Below are positions 1-13,419 of a DNA stretch of 64,000 nucleotides, piece by piece. Below the pieces are notes generated by a model. The model was not told the DNA's origin. It did no database searches and was given only the letters and a program-made list of their open reading frames with translations. Positions within the stretch are counted from its first letter, which is position 1, and each line of letters opens with the position of its first letter. Both the position numbers and the translations under genes were made by a program. Source of the stretch: Hesseltinella vesiculosa (Eukaryota; Mucoromycota; Mucoromycetes; Mucorales; Cunninghamellaceae); contig MCGT01000016.1 of NCBI GenBank assembly GCA_002104935.1, positions 434,001 through 498,000 on the forward strand. The letters are read 5' to 3'.

Positions 1-1804
<1,804 letters not shown>

Positions 1805-2113
1805 ATGCAATGGTGCACTATCCAACCTTTTTATATATATATATTTTTGCTGATCCCTTTAATGCCCTACTTGTATTATGTTTAAACCAACCTTTTTTTG
1901 CTCTTTTCCTTGCTGACCACCAACCCCCAAAAAACCAGGGCATCTCCAAACAGAGGCATCGGAGTCTAATATGAAAAGATTTGAGTGATGAGCGGAAAAA
2001 AGCAATGCCATGCTATCTATTCTTTTCCTTTCATTCAGTGTATGCGTGTATTGATTTAGCTTCTCATCCCCCCTTTTTATACTGTACATACCTTTTTGCA
2101 TACATACACCAAC

Positions 2114-4394
2114 ATGAGCAACAACGACATATCGCCAAATGACAATTCATCAAAATCTACTGACGACAGCTCCCAGAGGTGGAGCAGATCTGGCATTTCC
2201 CAATCAGAATCCGCTCGCAGACAGAGAAGGTAAATGAACAGAGGAAGCAGCAGTAAAAAAAAAAAGCCAACCATCTCCAAAACTTCAAATGGCATGCTCA
2301 CACTTTTTTTTTTTTTTTCCCTCTGTTGGTTTTAATCAGTTTGGCGGCCCAGAACAAATATGTTGGTATGCATCCATCTTTTATACGACCCACGGAAGAT
2401 ATCTTCAACGCCGATGATCAACAGATAAAGGATGATATTCTGGCCATTGTCATGCAATATCTGGCCGATGAAGGATACCATGCAGCACACTCAATTTTAT
2501 ACGATGAAGCCAACGTCAAGTGGAAGGAAAAGGAAGAACGACTTGCTGAAGCCAAGCGGCTGAAGAAGGCCATTCTCGGTAAGCTCAACCAAACCTCAGG
2601 GACAAATAAGAACAGCTGAACGTATCTTTCTTTTTTAATAGATGGCGATTGGCAAGAGGCTGAAAAGCTCTGTACCAAAGGCCTCTTGAAGAACCACAAG
2701 TCTTTTCTCTACTCTGTGTATAAGCAGCAGTATCTGGAATACATCGATCGACGTGAAATTCAAAAGGTGATTTTGTTATTTTCTTTCTAAAGAAAAATGA
2801 ACCCATCCTGCTTACTTTTCCCGTAGGCGTTTGCCTTTTTGAACAAGAGATTGAAGCCATTGGAGCAGCTGCAAACAAAACCTCAAGAATTCAAAGACCT
2901 TTGCTATATGCTGACCACCAAGTCCATCACTGAAGTTGCCAGCTTTAGGAACTGGGAAGGTGCCATGGCGGCAAGGTATGTCAGGATCATAACGGCGCTG
3001 CAATGATGTCACTGATCTGGTGTTTTTAGGGAATATCTGGTAGAACAGCTGCAATCGATGATTGATTTTGAATCTGCAGATAGAAACGGTAAAAAAGAAC
3101 GTCGTGATTGCTCAACAATACAAATTGAACCACTTTTTTTTTTATCAAAGGCAACCGCTACATACCCCCACATCGATTATTGACATTGCTACGCCAAAGC
3201 GTTGCCTATCAAATTGAATTTTCGCGCTACCATCCCAAAATTGCTCCAACCATCAACTCTCTCCTTGAAGATTACACTAGCTTTGTCATTCCCAATGCAT
3301 GCAACAAGACCTTGATCGGGCACCAAGGCAATGTCAAATGTGTGCAGTACCTCGGTATAGAAGGCAGCACGCTTGTCTCTGGATCCAGGTAAGCGGGTCA
3401 CATCCACGCAATGACAACTTACTCTCTTTTTTTTTTTTTTTTTTTTTTTCAAGCGATAACACTCTTCGGCTTTGGGACGTCGAATCAGGAAAGAGCCTGG
3501 ATGTCCTGAGAGGCCACCAGTCTAGGATTTGGGATGTTTCGTGTACTCAACAAGGGGATTACCTGGCTAGTGCAAGTGGCGATGCATTGATCAAAATCTG
3601 GCACGTGCGTGATGGCAAAGCAAGCTGCGTCAATACCCTATATGGCCACACAGGCGACGTGTACTCGGTCCATTATCACCCAAATGAGGTAAGTTGGAAA
3701 TGTGGGAAAAGAATATCGGACCAAGTTTAACCTTTTTTTAATTTGATCCAGGGCCATCTTGTTTCAGGGGGTTATGACAAGACAGTAAAGATGTTTGACG
3801 TCAACTCAGGCTCCATTGTCAAGACGTTCGCCGGTCATCAGCTGGCAGTGACGAAAACGATCGTGAACCCTCTGGGCAATCTGATCATTAGCGGCTCCAA
3901 AGACAACACCGTCAAATTCTGGGACATTGTCTCAGGCTTGTGCATCAAAACGCTTTCCTCTCATCTGGGCGAGGTGACTTCCGTAGAGATGAACAGCAGC
4001 GGTACACTGCTCCTGACCTGCTCCAAGGACAACTCTAATCGGCTTTGGGATGTTCGATCGGTAAAACGTTGATCACCAACGGACTTTGACATCATGTTAA
4101 AAAAAAAAAACCTTTTCGATTTCATCTTTATAGGGCAAGCCTATTAGACGACTCAAGGGCCATCAAAACACATCAAAGAATTTTGTACGAGCCAGCTTTG
4201 CCGACAGTAATTTGATTGTAGGTGGCTCAGAAGATGGTATCGTGTATTTGTGGGATCTTGGCACTGGCGAAATCTTGCAGAAACTGCGTGGCCACAAAGG
4301 TGTTGTCTACGAAACTGCCTGGAATGCGAAGCAAGGTCTTCTGGCTAGTTGCAGTGATGATCAGACCGTCAATATCTGGAGTTATGAAGATTAA
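2114..4394 (+). CDS. LisH-CTLH-WD40 protein, WDR26/Gid7-like N-terminus
   Basis: A WD40 scaffold protein of 576 residues by my exon model (2114-2229, 2340-2578, 2642-2766, 2827-2975, 3030-3088, 3151-3388, 3454-3688, 3752-4060, 4134-4394; the total is a multiple of three). A Ser/Asn-rich start is followed by a LisH-like helix (IVMQYLADEGYHAAHSIL) and a CTLH/CRA-like helical part (LDGDWQEAEKLC, QYLEYIDRREIQKAF, PPHRLLTLLRQSV). This order and wording resemble WDR26/Gid7 of the GID/CTLH ubiquitin ligase. The rest is a propeller of about seven WD repeats with clear GH...WD signatures (LRLWDVESG, VKFWDIVSG, VYLWDLGTG). The propeller is more canonical than in WDR26, so a different LisH-WD40 family (SMU1- or Lis1-like) remains possible. 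The start gives a clean open frame into the first splice donor. Confidence 0.82.
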
Positions 4395-5386
4395 AAAAAA
4401 TGTCAATGTTTTCCGTCGTACTTTTTGGAAATCTTTGGCTACTCGCCACCTTTTTGGTGTTGACTGCCATTACAGCCACCATCACTCCCACCAAATTCAT
4501 CACCGTCTTCTCCATCAGCTGTAGCCACCACCTCTTTCCTCCTAATTTTCATTCAAACCCACTTCCTCTTGTACCGCGCCTTTGGTTTGGATTACATAAT
4601 CATCTCATCCATAAAATCTGTTTTTATCAAGTCATGTTGTGAAGTGGAGGAGCTAGCTACAGTTTTGTCCAATCGAAAATGGTGTGCGGAAGATGAATTA
4701 GACTACCAAATTCTACTGCATTTTTTTTAAAAAAAAAACCACAAGTGTTGTAGACCATTTTTGAGTGGTTGGATCAATGTAAAATTTTGCGCAAATGTGT
4801 AAATACATGAATGAATACGGCACTGAAAAAATCAGGTCAATCAGTGAAGGTTGCCCAGCCAACGTTTGATAAGTTTTGATTTGACACTTCCGATTCTCCA
4901 GCTAAAAATCATGAAAAATCAGCCATTTTCGCCAGGGGACCCACAGGGCAAAAATTGTCCAAATCAATTTTGCCTACCAGTTCAAAAAGGTCGTTTTTTT
5001 ACGAGTCTCTCAGACAACAGACAGAAGGGTGAGAAGGCTGGCGAACATGGACTGTTACTTTCTCACGCACTTGTGTGTAGAGCCTGCCCTCTCTTTATTT
5101 ATCTTTTTGCGTTTGGGTGAGGGTGAATATGGGTAATTTAAAACCCACCCTACAAGTGATTCCCGGAAACACTGTTCGCATCTCCCTTGTCTTTCTTTAC
5201 CTGGCCCACAGCCACCTTTTTTTTAAAAAAAAGGTGATATCGGGAAGCGTGACAACGGAGAAACTGGTGGGTCAGCAAACAAGTGGGGAACCTCGGTCCC
5301 AGCTTGGTGACATAAATTCCTATTTTTGCTCTCTCACTTTTTGTTCGTTACGTTTTATTCTTTTTTTTTTTTTTTAAATTATCAAC
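4395..5386. other. Intergenic, contains dispersed repeat A (copy 1)
   Basis: No convincing gene. The stretch starts with the 3' region of the WD40 gene. It contains one copy of a dispersed repeat (separate entry) and ends with a T-rich leader directly before the next ATG. Short hydrophobic open frames at 4400-4642 lack start context and similarity. Confidence 0.5.
4765..4935 (+). repeat. Dispersed repeat family A, copy 1
   Basis: Shares ordered blocks with 13832-14005 (same strand) and 17527-17650 (opposite strand). The blocks are TTTGAGTGNT, GGATCAAT, ATGAATGAAT, TGAAAAAATCAG, a GTGAAGGTNNCCCAGC motif, TTTTGACAC and TCATGAAAAA. The spacing is nearly constant and no open frame is shared. It looks like a non-autonomous mobile element or an old dispersed repeat. 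Confidence 0.7.
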
Positions 5387-6449
5387 ATGAGCTCACCCAA
5401 TTCTGCACTAACACAATGCACATGTTCTGCAAGCGTCCTGACAGGCGGCTACACAGCGGATGTGTGGAAAGAGATCACCAAGGAGGTCAAACGACGCATG
5501 TTTTCTTCTACCGGCGTGGCACTCCCGGTTGTCAGCGATCTCTTGGAAGAATATAAAATTGGCACTGGTGACCGATGCGATTTTTGTAAACAGACGGGCA
5601 AGAGCAACTTCCAGGGTCACAAATCTACTTTGCTCGATGCCTATGCATTTCGACGAGCCCGATCAGAACATCTTGTATTTCGCTTCAGTGTTGCCTGCCG
5701 AGCCATGAGCACAGCCATGCCCAGTATTATCCGTTTATCGGAAGGGGTCTTTGTTGCTCAACATGCCCAACCAATATCTTCTCCTGATTCCAGACAATTG
5801 GCTGCCATCGATTTTACGTCTCCCTCAGCAGACTATTCTGTCTTTGGCAACCAGGACCGTAAGGCATACTTAGTGTTGCTTCGCCACCAACCCTTCCCCA
5901 CTGACATTCGTTATTTCTACAGCATCTACAATCTATACATTCGATACAGCTGACATCAACACCTGGTTCTTACCCTCACCTGCTGCAACGCCTTCAACTA
6001 CGTTTATCCCCTACTCATATACCATTGGCGCTCGTTACACAAGCATGAAGTCGCAAAGAGATTTGATTGTACGAGGTGCCTTACCGTTTTGGTGTCAAGC
6101 TCTGATATTGTCCGCGTGCAACCAGGCCGACCCACCCATCCAGCCCAATGAGCCTCGTCATGGATTCATCCCTTTCGCACCCGATGTCGCTTTAACCTTC
6201 CGCTTCATGGATCCTGAGGTGGATGGTACCAATGAGCCGACGTTTTTACTCTGGTACGAGCGCCTCGCCATGGAAGATGTCAATCATGAGCTGTATGATA
6301 TTGCCAACGACGAAACCGTCCCTGGATGGCAAGAGGCCCGCAAGAAGCTATTTGGCCAATTCTTGATTTGCAACTTGGATCCACAAACCTCGGATGCCCT
6401 GATCTCTCTTGGCAATCAATGGGCCAGTCAGCAAGGTATATCATTGTAG
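5387..6449 (+). CDS. Conserved-looking protein of unknown function
   Basis: A two-exon gene (5387-5858, 5923-6449) giving 332 residues. The junction joins FGNQD to PSTIYTFDTADINTW and keeps a long open frame, which supports the model. The N-terminal third is Ser/Thr/Cys-rich and has a single CxxC pair (DRCDFCKQTG) that could bind metal only with partners elsewhere. The C-terminal half has acidic, aromatic segments (FRFMDPEVDG, FLLWYERLAMEDVNHELYD). I see no signal peptide, membrane segment or recognised domain. The ATG follows a T-rich leader typical of this window. Compartment and role are unknown. Confidence 0.7.
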
Positions 6450-6881
6450 GCTGCCATCCTAGACTTGCGCGATAAAAATAAATGTATAAAGATCTCAGCC
6501 CTTTCTTCTGCATGTCCCTTTTTTAAATTTATTTTTATTTAATTGCTATGTACAAGAGAAAATGATCAACAGATGCATGAGTTCCAAACCAAAAAAAAAA
6601 GAGAGCGCAATTGGGAGGGGGGAATGTAGGCAAGGAAAGAGGTCAAAATGATATAAGGGCTGCAGCTAGAAAGAGAGAATAAGATAAGTCTCTAAGCGCT
6701 CGGTTTTTTTTTCACATAAAATAGGCAAGCAGCAAAGCTCGATCAGAATCAATATTAAACATTATCTTCATTGTGTTTCAGATAATGTAGGTAAGATTCG
6801 TTTGTTTTTGCTCATCATCTCAAGCATTTGTGTTGCCCTCCAGCAGAAAGAAATATTACCTTGTACAAAAAACCAGCCAGC
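6450..6881. other. Convergent 3' regions
   Basis: Downstream sequence of the unknown gene and of RPS18, which converge here. It is A/T-rich with AATAAA-like signals near 6476. I see no gene. Confidence 0.6.
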
Positions 6882-7381
6882 TTATTTCTTCTTCGACACA
6901 CCGACGGTACGGCCACGACGACCAGTGGTCTTGGTATGTTGACCACGAACACGGAGACCCCAGTAATGACGGAGACCGCGGTGAAGACGGATCTTCTTCA
7001 TGCGTTCCAAATCTTCGCGCATCTTGGTATCCAAGATGTTGGAAATGACTTGAGAGTATTTGCCGTCAACAATGTCCTTTTGTCTGTTGAGGAACCAGTT
7101 GGGGATCTTGTATTGGGCAGGGTTTTGCAAAATGGTGACGATACGTTCAAGTTCTTCATTGGACAGTTCACCAGCGCGCTTGTTCAAGTCGACATCGGCC
7201 TTTTTGCAAGCAATGTTGGCAAAACGACGACCCACACCCTTCACTGAGGTCAGGGCAATGGTGATCTTGTCCTTGCCATCGACGTTAGTGTTGAGCAAAC
7301 GGATGATGTGTTGGAATTGGTTACGCTCGGGTACAACAAGAGACTATAAAAACGTATAAAAGAAATAAGTTTACTAACCAT
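6882..7381 (-). CDS. RPS18: 40S ribosomal protein S18
   Basis: Small-subunit ribosomal protein S18 (uS13 family), 154 residues, cytosolic. The protein runs from [20 protein letters not shown] through the conserved helix-two-turn-helix ([16 protein letters not shown]) to the basic tail [20 protein letters not shown]. Exon 2 (7343 down to 6882) begins at the second codon. The ATG lies alone at 7381-7379, directly against a GTTAGT donor, so the first coding exon is just the start codon. An intron behind the ATG is common in fungal ribosomal protein genes. A CATC microsatellite (7389-7411) lies immediately upstream. The family identification is certain. Confidence 0.97.
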
Positions 7382-7388
7382 CCGTCGA

Positions 7389-7411
7389 TTCATCCATCCA
7401 TCCATCCATCC
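7389..7411. repeat. CATC tetranucleotide microsatellite
   Basis: About five consecutive CATC units lie in the 5' region of RPS18 (GATG on the coding strand). This is a simple repeat with likely length polymorphism. Confidence 0.85.
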
Positions 7412-7737
7412 GACCTTTGTCTTTTGCTGGAATGGATGTTTATCTTTTCTCAATTGGTCGTGCCATACATACCATGATAAATGAAGGGAGAAAAAATAAA
7501 AAGAAAAAGAAAGGAGCAAGGACGTTGGCGGTCAATGAAAAAACCTTTTGCTCTTTTTTTTTTTTTTTTTTTTTGGTCAGCTTCAGTCTCCGATTTTTCA
7601 CTTTTTTCTCCAATCCTCGTTACTGCCAACGATGCGATCAACCAAAATTCCAAGTCCTGCTCATTGCAAATGAGCTTGAACAAAAAACCGATGCTGAAAT
7701 TTACGAGTTGATCAAACAACATGCAAATCCAGCAGGC

Positions 7738-8438
7738 ATGTTACATGTTGCCAAAAAAATCGAACAGACGTATGTTGCAGCATTTATTTAAGATCCTCAC
7801 TGATGCTTGTATTTATTAGGTGCGCGTATATACATTTTTCAACGCATGAAAACGCCTCGGTGTTCTACAACCGATACAACAATAAACCAATCAACTTGGG
7901 TTCGTTCGCGGGGCGCGTTCGAGGCACACGGCTGAAGAATGGGGTGTTGGTTGTATACAGCCAACAAGAGCTTCATTTTGGCAACCAACAGCCATCAACC
8001 CCTCCACCACCTGCCGTTCCATCATCGTCTCGTGTTGTTTTTCGCACACCTGCCTCTCCCACACCTACCACTGCCTCCCCCACACCTACCACTGCCTCCC
8101 CTACACCTGCCACTGCCTCTCTCACACCTACACCTACCTCACCCATGTCAACAGTCACCGTTACTCCTGCACCTACCTCACCCCCACCACCACCATTGCC
8201 GGCGTCGACCTCGTCCTCCCCACCACCTCTAACACCTCTTTGGAAAAGGTAGATGAGTAAACGAATAATAAGCATCACTTACATAGAACTCACACTGCTT
8301 TGTAGAAAATATATTGAGTCTTTCCACCTTCTCCAAGAAGAAATTCAAAAAAAACGCGCCAAAATTGTGGTATTAAACAAGGAACTCAACGACCTCGAAG
8401 ACCAGCATTCTTTAATGAAGTCATTCCTTGGAGAATAA
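7738..8438 (+). CDS. Small Pro/Thr/Ser-repeat protein with C-terminal coiled coil
   Basis: Three coding pieces join in frame: up to 7769, 7820-8248 and 8306-8438. The open frame extends upstream (HANPAG, ELEQKTDAEIYELIKQ), so the true start may lie 5' of 7738 behind another intron; 7738 is the first ATG I can defend. The protein has a short globular N-terminus (FYNRYNNKPINLGSFAGRVRG). A low-complexity middle follows, made of 24-base repeats encoding ASPTPTT-like units (8055-8230). A charged C-terminus (LLQEEIQKKRAK, VVLNKELNDLEDQ) should form a coiled coil. I do not recognise the family. The 5' region is shared with divergent RPS18. Confidence 0.55.
8055..8130 (+). repeat. Coding minisatellite (24-base ASPTPTT units)
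   Basis: Nearly identical 24-base units, CTCCCACACCTACCACTGC-like, are repeated three times and then decay. They encode a Pro/Thr-rich linker. Confidence 0.75.
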
Positions 8439-9042
8439 ATGAAAGTATGTGTGACAATTTGATGGAATGCGACCATAAAATGGGTAAGGGAAAATGGCCT
8501 AAGAAAAAGAGACAGAGAAGCACTTAGTGATGACAGCAGTGTCTGGCAAAGTTGACTGGTACGGTATATGCTTTCGCAGATTTCGTCATAGTTCGAAGAT
8601 TCAGAGATTTAATCGCGTATGCGACTGCCAAATCCTTCGACGGAAAATATGAAAGAAGCAGTGGGGGAATCGCCCAATAGGCTTTTTCATTTGAAGATGA
8701 AAGAAACATTTGGAGAACAGCGGGGAAATCACGCAATAGGCTTTTTTTTCGTTGCTCTTCTTCCGAAGCCTGAACCCCTACGTGTCGTAGCAGCGAGTAA
8801 CTTGGCCAATCACGAAAAGGGCGGGAGGCGCGCCTTCGTTTCTCTTCTCTTTTCAAGGGTATCTCCCTCTTTTCAGCCTACGGCGTTGTTTCCAGCTTGC
8901 AGGGGCGGCGCATTGGCCGACCTTCCTTTCCGCCTTGCAGATAGCGCCTATTTCTTCCATTGGTCAGGACGCAAATAAAAATGCATTTAAAAAGGTTGCA
9001 CGTTTTTTTCATTTTTTTTTCATTCAAGATCAATTTAACACG
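8439..9042. promoter_or_regulatory. Upstream region of the P450 fusion gene
   Basis: No gene is seen. The region holds a duplicated motif (8662-8691 and 8722-8750) with the shared core CAATAGGCTTTTT. It also holds several CCAAT/ATTGG boxes: 8806-8810, 8912-8916 and 8959-8963. A T-rich leader ends just before the ATG at 9043. Confidence 0.5.
8662..8750 (+). repeat. Direct repeat in the P450 promoter region
   Basis: Two copies start about 60 bases apart. Each has GAAAGAA, then GGGGAATC or GGGGAAATC, then the shared core CAATAGGCTTTTT. The position upstream of a single inducible-type gene suggests a binding site, but this is inference. Confidence 0.6.
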
Positions 9043-12000
9043 ATGAAGCCTATTGTAGTATGTTTGAAAGGAGACACAACGAACCAAGTGATCCAAGTAG
9101 CAGATGAGAAGGCCAAATTAGACAACATCCGCCAATTGGCAGCTGAGGCGCTGCATATTTTGGTAGACGATACACGAGAAATCCTGCTTTACAACAGTTC
9201 GGGGCGCTTGCTTGGCGGAGTCGACGATATTTGGCAGGAGCAAGTGATCTATGTGGATCTCCCCTGTCATGTCAAAGACGCAATTCCAGGGCCAACAAAG
9301 TTGCCAATTGTCGGCAACTTGTATGATTTAATGCCAAATTTGTAAGGCAGACCAAAAAAAAAAACGAGACTGGCTGTAGACTTATCTCTGCACTTTTTTA
9401 GCGACGCTGGGTTACTGAAATTATTTGACACGTATGGACCAGTCATTGATATCAGCTGGTGTGGCAATCGTGCCGTTTGCACAAACGATCCTCTCGTGGC
9501 TAAGCAGTTCTTGAAGGAAAATGAATATTTTACGAAAAAGGTAAAAGTCAGCTTGTTGCTTGTGCTCCGTCTCATTTTCTCCCCCTCCCCCTTTTTTTAT
9601 ATAGATTGCTCCCACCAGTTTAAGTGAAGTACAGAAGTTTGCTGGGGATGGGCTTTTTACGTCAGACACTGATGCTGGCCATTGGAAGCTTGCTCACAAG
9701 CTTCTCATGCCAGCCTTTTCTCCACGCGCAATCAAGGTAAAAAAAAGAGGAAATCACGTCTTAGAACAACAAACTGGCTCACTTTTTTATTTGTGTTTCT
9801 TGGGAACTCTCGTAGGCTTACCAAGAAGAAATGGGCAGCATCGTCTTGCAGACAATTTCCATCTTGGATCAATTCCAGCCTAACGAGAGTTACGATGTTC
9901 TCGCATGGATGACAAAGGTATAAATCAGCTGACAACCATACCGCTTTGTTTTTATTTTTTGACGCATCTTCCATTCACACAGGTTACATTTGAAACCATT
10001 GGACGTATTGGTTTTGGTTACGATTTCGGCTTGCTGGATGCAAAAGATGCTCCTCCTCACCCAATGATTGATGCAATGAATACCTTGCTGGAATTAACCG
10101 TGACACGTTCACAACAAATGGAAATTATGAAATACCTGCCTACTGCATCCAACCTCAAATTTGACAGCTGTATCAAGCTCATGCACAAGATTGTCTCGGA
10201 TGTGATTCAAGAGCGTAAGAATGGCCCGGATGCAGCCAACAAGGACAAGGACCTTCTTGGATTCATGCTCAACGCCCGGGATGAGTCGGATGAAGGCTTG
10301 ACCGATGAGAACATTCGCGACCAGGTCGTCACTTTTTTAATTGCCGGTAAAAGGAAAAAATCTGCCGTGAAGAAAATGAGAAGAGCTTATATTCTTTTAT
10401 CATTCATTAGGTCACGACACGACGTACGTCACAATGAAAGGACGATGGAGGACGAGATCCTGACTTTTTTTTAACCACATCTTCGTTCACTAGTGCCAAT
10501 ACTCTTGCCTGGCTGTTTTATGAACTAGCTCGCCATCCTGACGTGCAAGCCAAAGTGCTACAGGAAATAGCCAATGTGGGCATTACGCACGACACACTGC
10601 CAACAGTAGAGCAGGTCAATAGCCTCAAATACACCATGCAAGTCATAAAGGAAACACTCCGCATGTACCCACCTGTGCGCGACCTGCCTAAATTCGCACG
10701 CAAAGAATGTGTCATCCCCTATGGTTACAAGGTTCCAGGTGAAACGCCATTGATCGTCTACGTTTACGGCATACATCATAACGAAGCAGTTTACCCCAAC
10801 TCTTATCACTTTGACCCCGACCGATTCACGTCCGAAGAAGAAGAGAAGCGATCTTCCTCTGCTTGGCTGCCTTTCAGCACTGGCCCTCGTGCATGTATTG
10901 GTCGCCCGTTTGCGATTCAAGAAGCAAAAACCGTCATTGCTATGCTGCTACACAAGTATGAATTCAAATATGGTAAGTCTGAGCGTCTACCAAAAAAGGT
11001 ACCCAACGTTGCTCAATATTCTTTTTTACTTTGGCCTCAGATGGACCAACCATTGACTTTGATCCTCAGTCTGCTACCACCAAACCTACCCATCTATCAA
11101 TGACGATCCACCCTCGCACCAACTTTCCGGAACCAAACCCAAACGCATCGTTGCCATCGTCACCTAAACCAGCGCAGATGCCCTCGATTCCTCGCATTGT
11201 ACCGACAAAGGTTGATTCAAACTCAGCACAAAAGTTACCCAAAGTCACTTTCCTCTATGCCACTCAAACCGGTACCTCCCAGGACTATGCCAATCAACTG
11301 TTCCAACAAGCCAAAGGGTTCGGGTTTTCTAACGCCAGTCTACTGTCTATCGACAAGTGGCAAGGGTACGAAACCAAATACAATGCACCTGAAAATAAGG
11401 AGCTGGTCGTCCTTTGCCTAGGTAATCTGCACCTCTACCAGAAAAAAAAATTCACAGAAAGAGGTTGACTGACCGCTCTTTTAACAGCCACATACAATGG
11501 ACAGCCACCTGATCCTGCTGAGAAATTCAACAAATTCTTGGACAAGATGCTTGGCGATGCTGGCCATGAAAAGCATTTCGATGGCCTTTTGTTTGCCGTG
11601 TTTGGGGTGGGCAACAAGAATTGGCGCACGTACCAACACTTCCCCATCAAGGTAGACAATGCATTGGATCAAATGGGTGCCACTCGGGTGTTTGGTCGAG
11701 GTGAAGGAAATGCGGATCAAGACATGGACTCTGACTTCAACAACTGGTAAAAAAAAAAAAAAATAGAAATTCCTATTTACACCCGTGAAAGAAGACTGAC
11801 TCCTTCTTATCGTATACCGGTAGGTCCGCTCATTTTTGGATATCAACATTGGAAGCATATGGTTTGGCGGCCTCGGTCGAAAAATCGGTCGTTCCAGTGG
11901 AAGCTACTAGCAAGATCTCCAGTGCGAGCATCAAGATTCGCTATTTAAACCCCAAGAGTGCAGACTTCAAACGAGGCACGTCCAACAAAAATTTGACCAA

Positions 12001-13419
12001 TTACCGCATGGCTAGTATCCAAGTCAACCGTGAATTGCAGCAAAATGGTTCTGGTCGCAGCACTCGTCACATCGAATTGGATGTGAGCGAACTCAACCCT
12101 GTCACCGATAACAAGGATGGTCTGCCATACATGTAAGCCAGAAGAGGACGACCAACCTCGCGGTCTAATGGGGAAAACAAAGATCTCACCTTTTTTTGTT
12201 GTTTGTTCTCGATAGCACTGGCGATCATATGGAGATCTACCCAGAAAATAGCTGCAGCTTGGTGGAATCCATTGGTCTGAATTTTGGTTGGATCCTGGAC
12301 TCCGTGTTTGAGGTGGACGAAGAAGCAAAGCAGGGTGTCTCCTCTCGATCGCTGGCAGCTGTCATTGACGGTCCATGCACCATCCGCAACGCCTTGACTT
12401 ACTATGCCGATCTGACCGGATCTCCTTCGCGCTTGTTCCTGCATTGCTACGCCCACCAATTAAGAAAGGCTACCAGCGATGCGGTAGCGGACGCGTTTGA
12501 AGAGCAATTCATTCCTCATGCTGACGGTACCGATCCCTATCCGGATTTCATCAAGACCCACCGCACCATGCTGGATGTGCAGCTTGCCTTTCCTCAAGTC
12601 AAAGGGTTTGACCTTGGCCAGTTTCTTGCCGCTGCTGGCGCCATGCAGCCTCGACGCTACTCAATTGCCAGTTCACCGTTGGTAAACAGCAAAACAGCTG
12701 CCTTGACCGTTGGTGTTGTCGATGATCTTTTGAACGGCAAGTGCTACCCTGGCCTCTCATCGTCGTACCTCGCCCACTGTTTGACTGGCGACGCTGGGAA
12801 AGTTGCCATCCGAGCTTCGTTCAAATCCGCCAAAAGCTCATTTGCCTTGCCGAAAGATCCTGAGGTGCCTATCATCATGATCAGCGCTGGCACTGGTGTG
12901 AGTCCATTCCGTAAGTAGAATGCGAAGGAAAAAAAAAAAGTCTGATCGACGGTATTTGTTAACACCTATTTCATCACAACAGGTGGCTTTTTGGAAGAAC
13001 GGGCCGTTTTGAAACAGCAAGGCAAGAAAGTTGGGGCCAACGTACTCTTCTTTGGCTGTAGGCGATCGGATCAAGACTTTATCTACAAGGAAGAGTGGGC
13101 CCGCTATCAAGACCTGGGCGTTCTCACAGATCTGCATGTCGCCTTTTCCCGCCTAGACCCACCATCTCCCAACAAGTATGTGCAACACCAGGTCCTCCTG
13201 CAAGCAAGCCAAGTCTGGTCTCTCATGAACCCAGACGAAGCCTCAACCAAGCCTGCTTCGATCTACATTTGTGGTGCTGGCGAAATGAGCCGTGATGTGC
13301 GCAGCGTGTTCCTTAATATGATCAAGAGCTTTGATTCAGCTGACTCTGAAGAAACCGCTGTACAGGTCCTACAGCAATGGGCAGATCAAGGACGATACAA
13401 TGAAGACGTATGGGGCTAA
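9043..13419 (+). CDS. Self-sufficient P450-reductase fusion (CYP505/BM3-like) with N-terminal extension
   Basis: A cytochrome P450 fused to its own FMN/FAD reductase, like fungal CYP505 (P450foxy) and bacterial BM3, which hydroxylate fatty acids with NADPH. Twelve exons give 1202 residues: 9043-9341, 9402-9540, 9605-9736, 9816-9917, 9983-10346, 10413-10425, 10494-10972, 11041-11421, 11488-11746, 11824-12132, 12216-12910 and 12983-13419. Residues 1-84 are an extension unlike known CYP505. The heme domain starts at IPGPTKLPIVGNL. It has the I-helix motif AGHDTT at 345-350, the K-helix ETLR, and heme-binding FSTGPRACIG with Cys484. After a Pro-rich linker comes the flavodoxin domain (LYATQTGTSQDYA, VFGVGNKNW), then FAD binding (RRYSIASSP) and NADPH binding (ISAGTGVSPFRG, YICGAGEMSRDV). 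No membrane anchor is visible, so the protein is probably cytosolic. Substrate is inferred from the family only. Confidence 0.93.

Noticed and set aside
4400..4642. Hydrophobic short frame after the WD40 gene
   Set aside because: It lies in the 3' region without start context or similarity; poly(T)-derived Leu/Phe explains the hydrophobicity.
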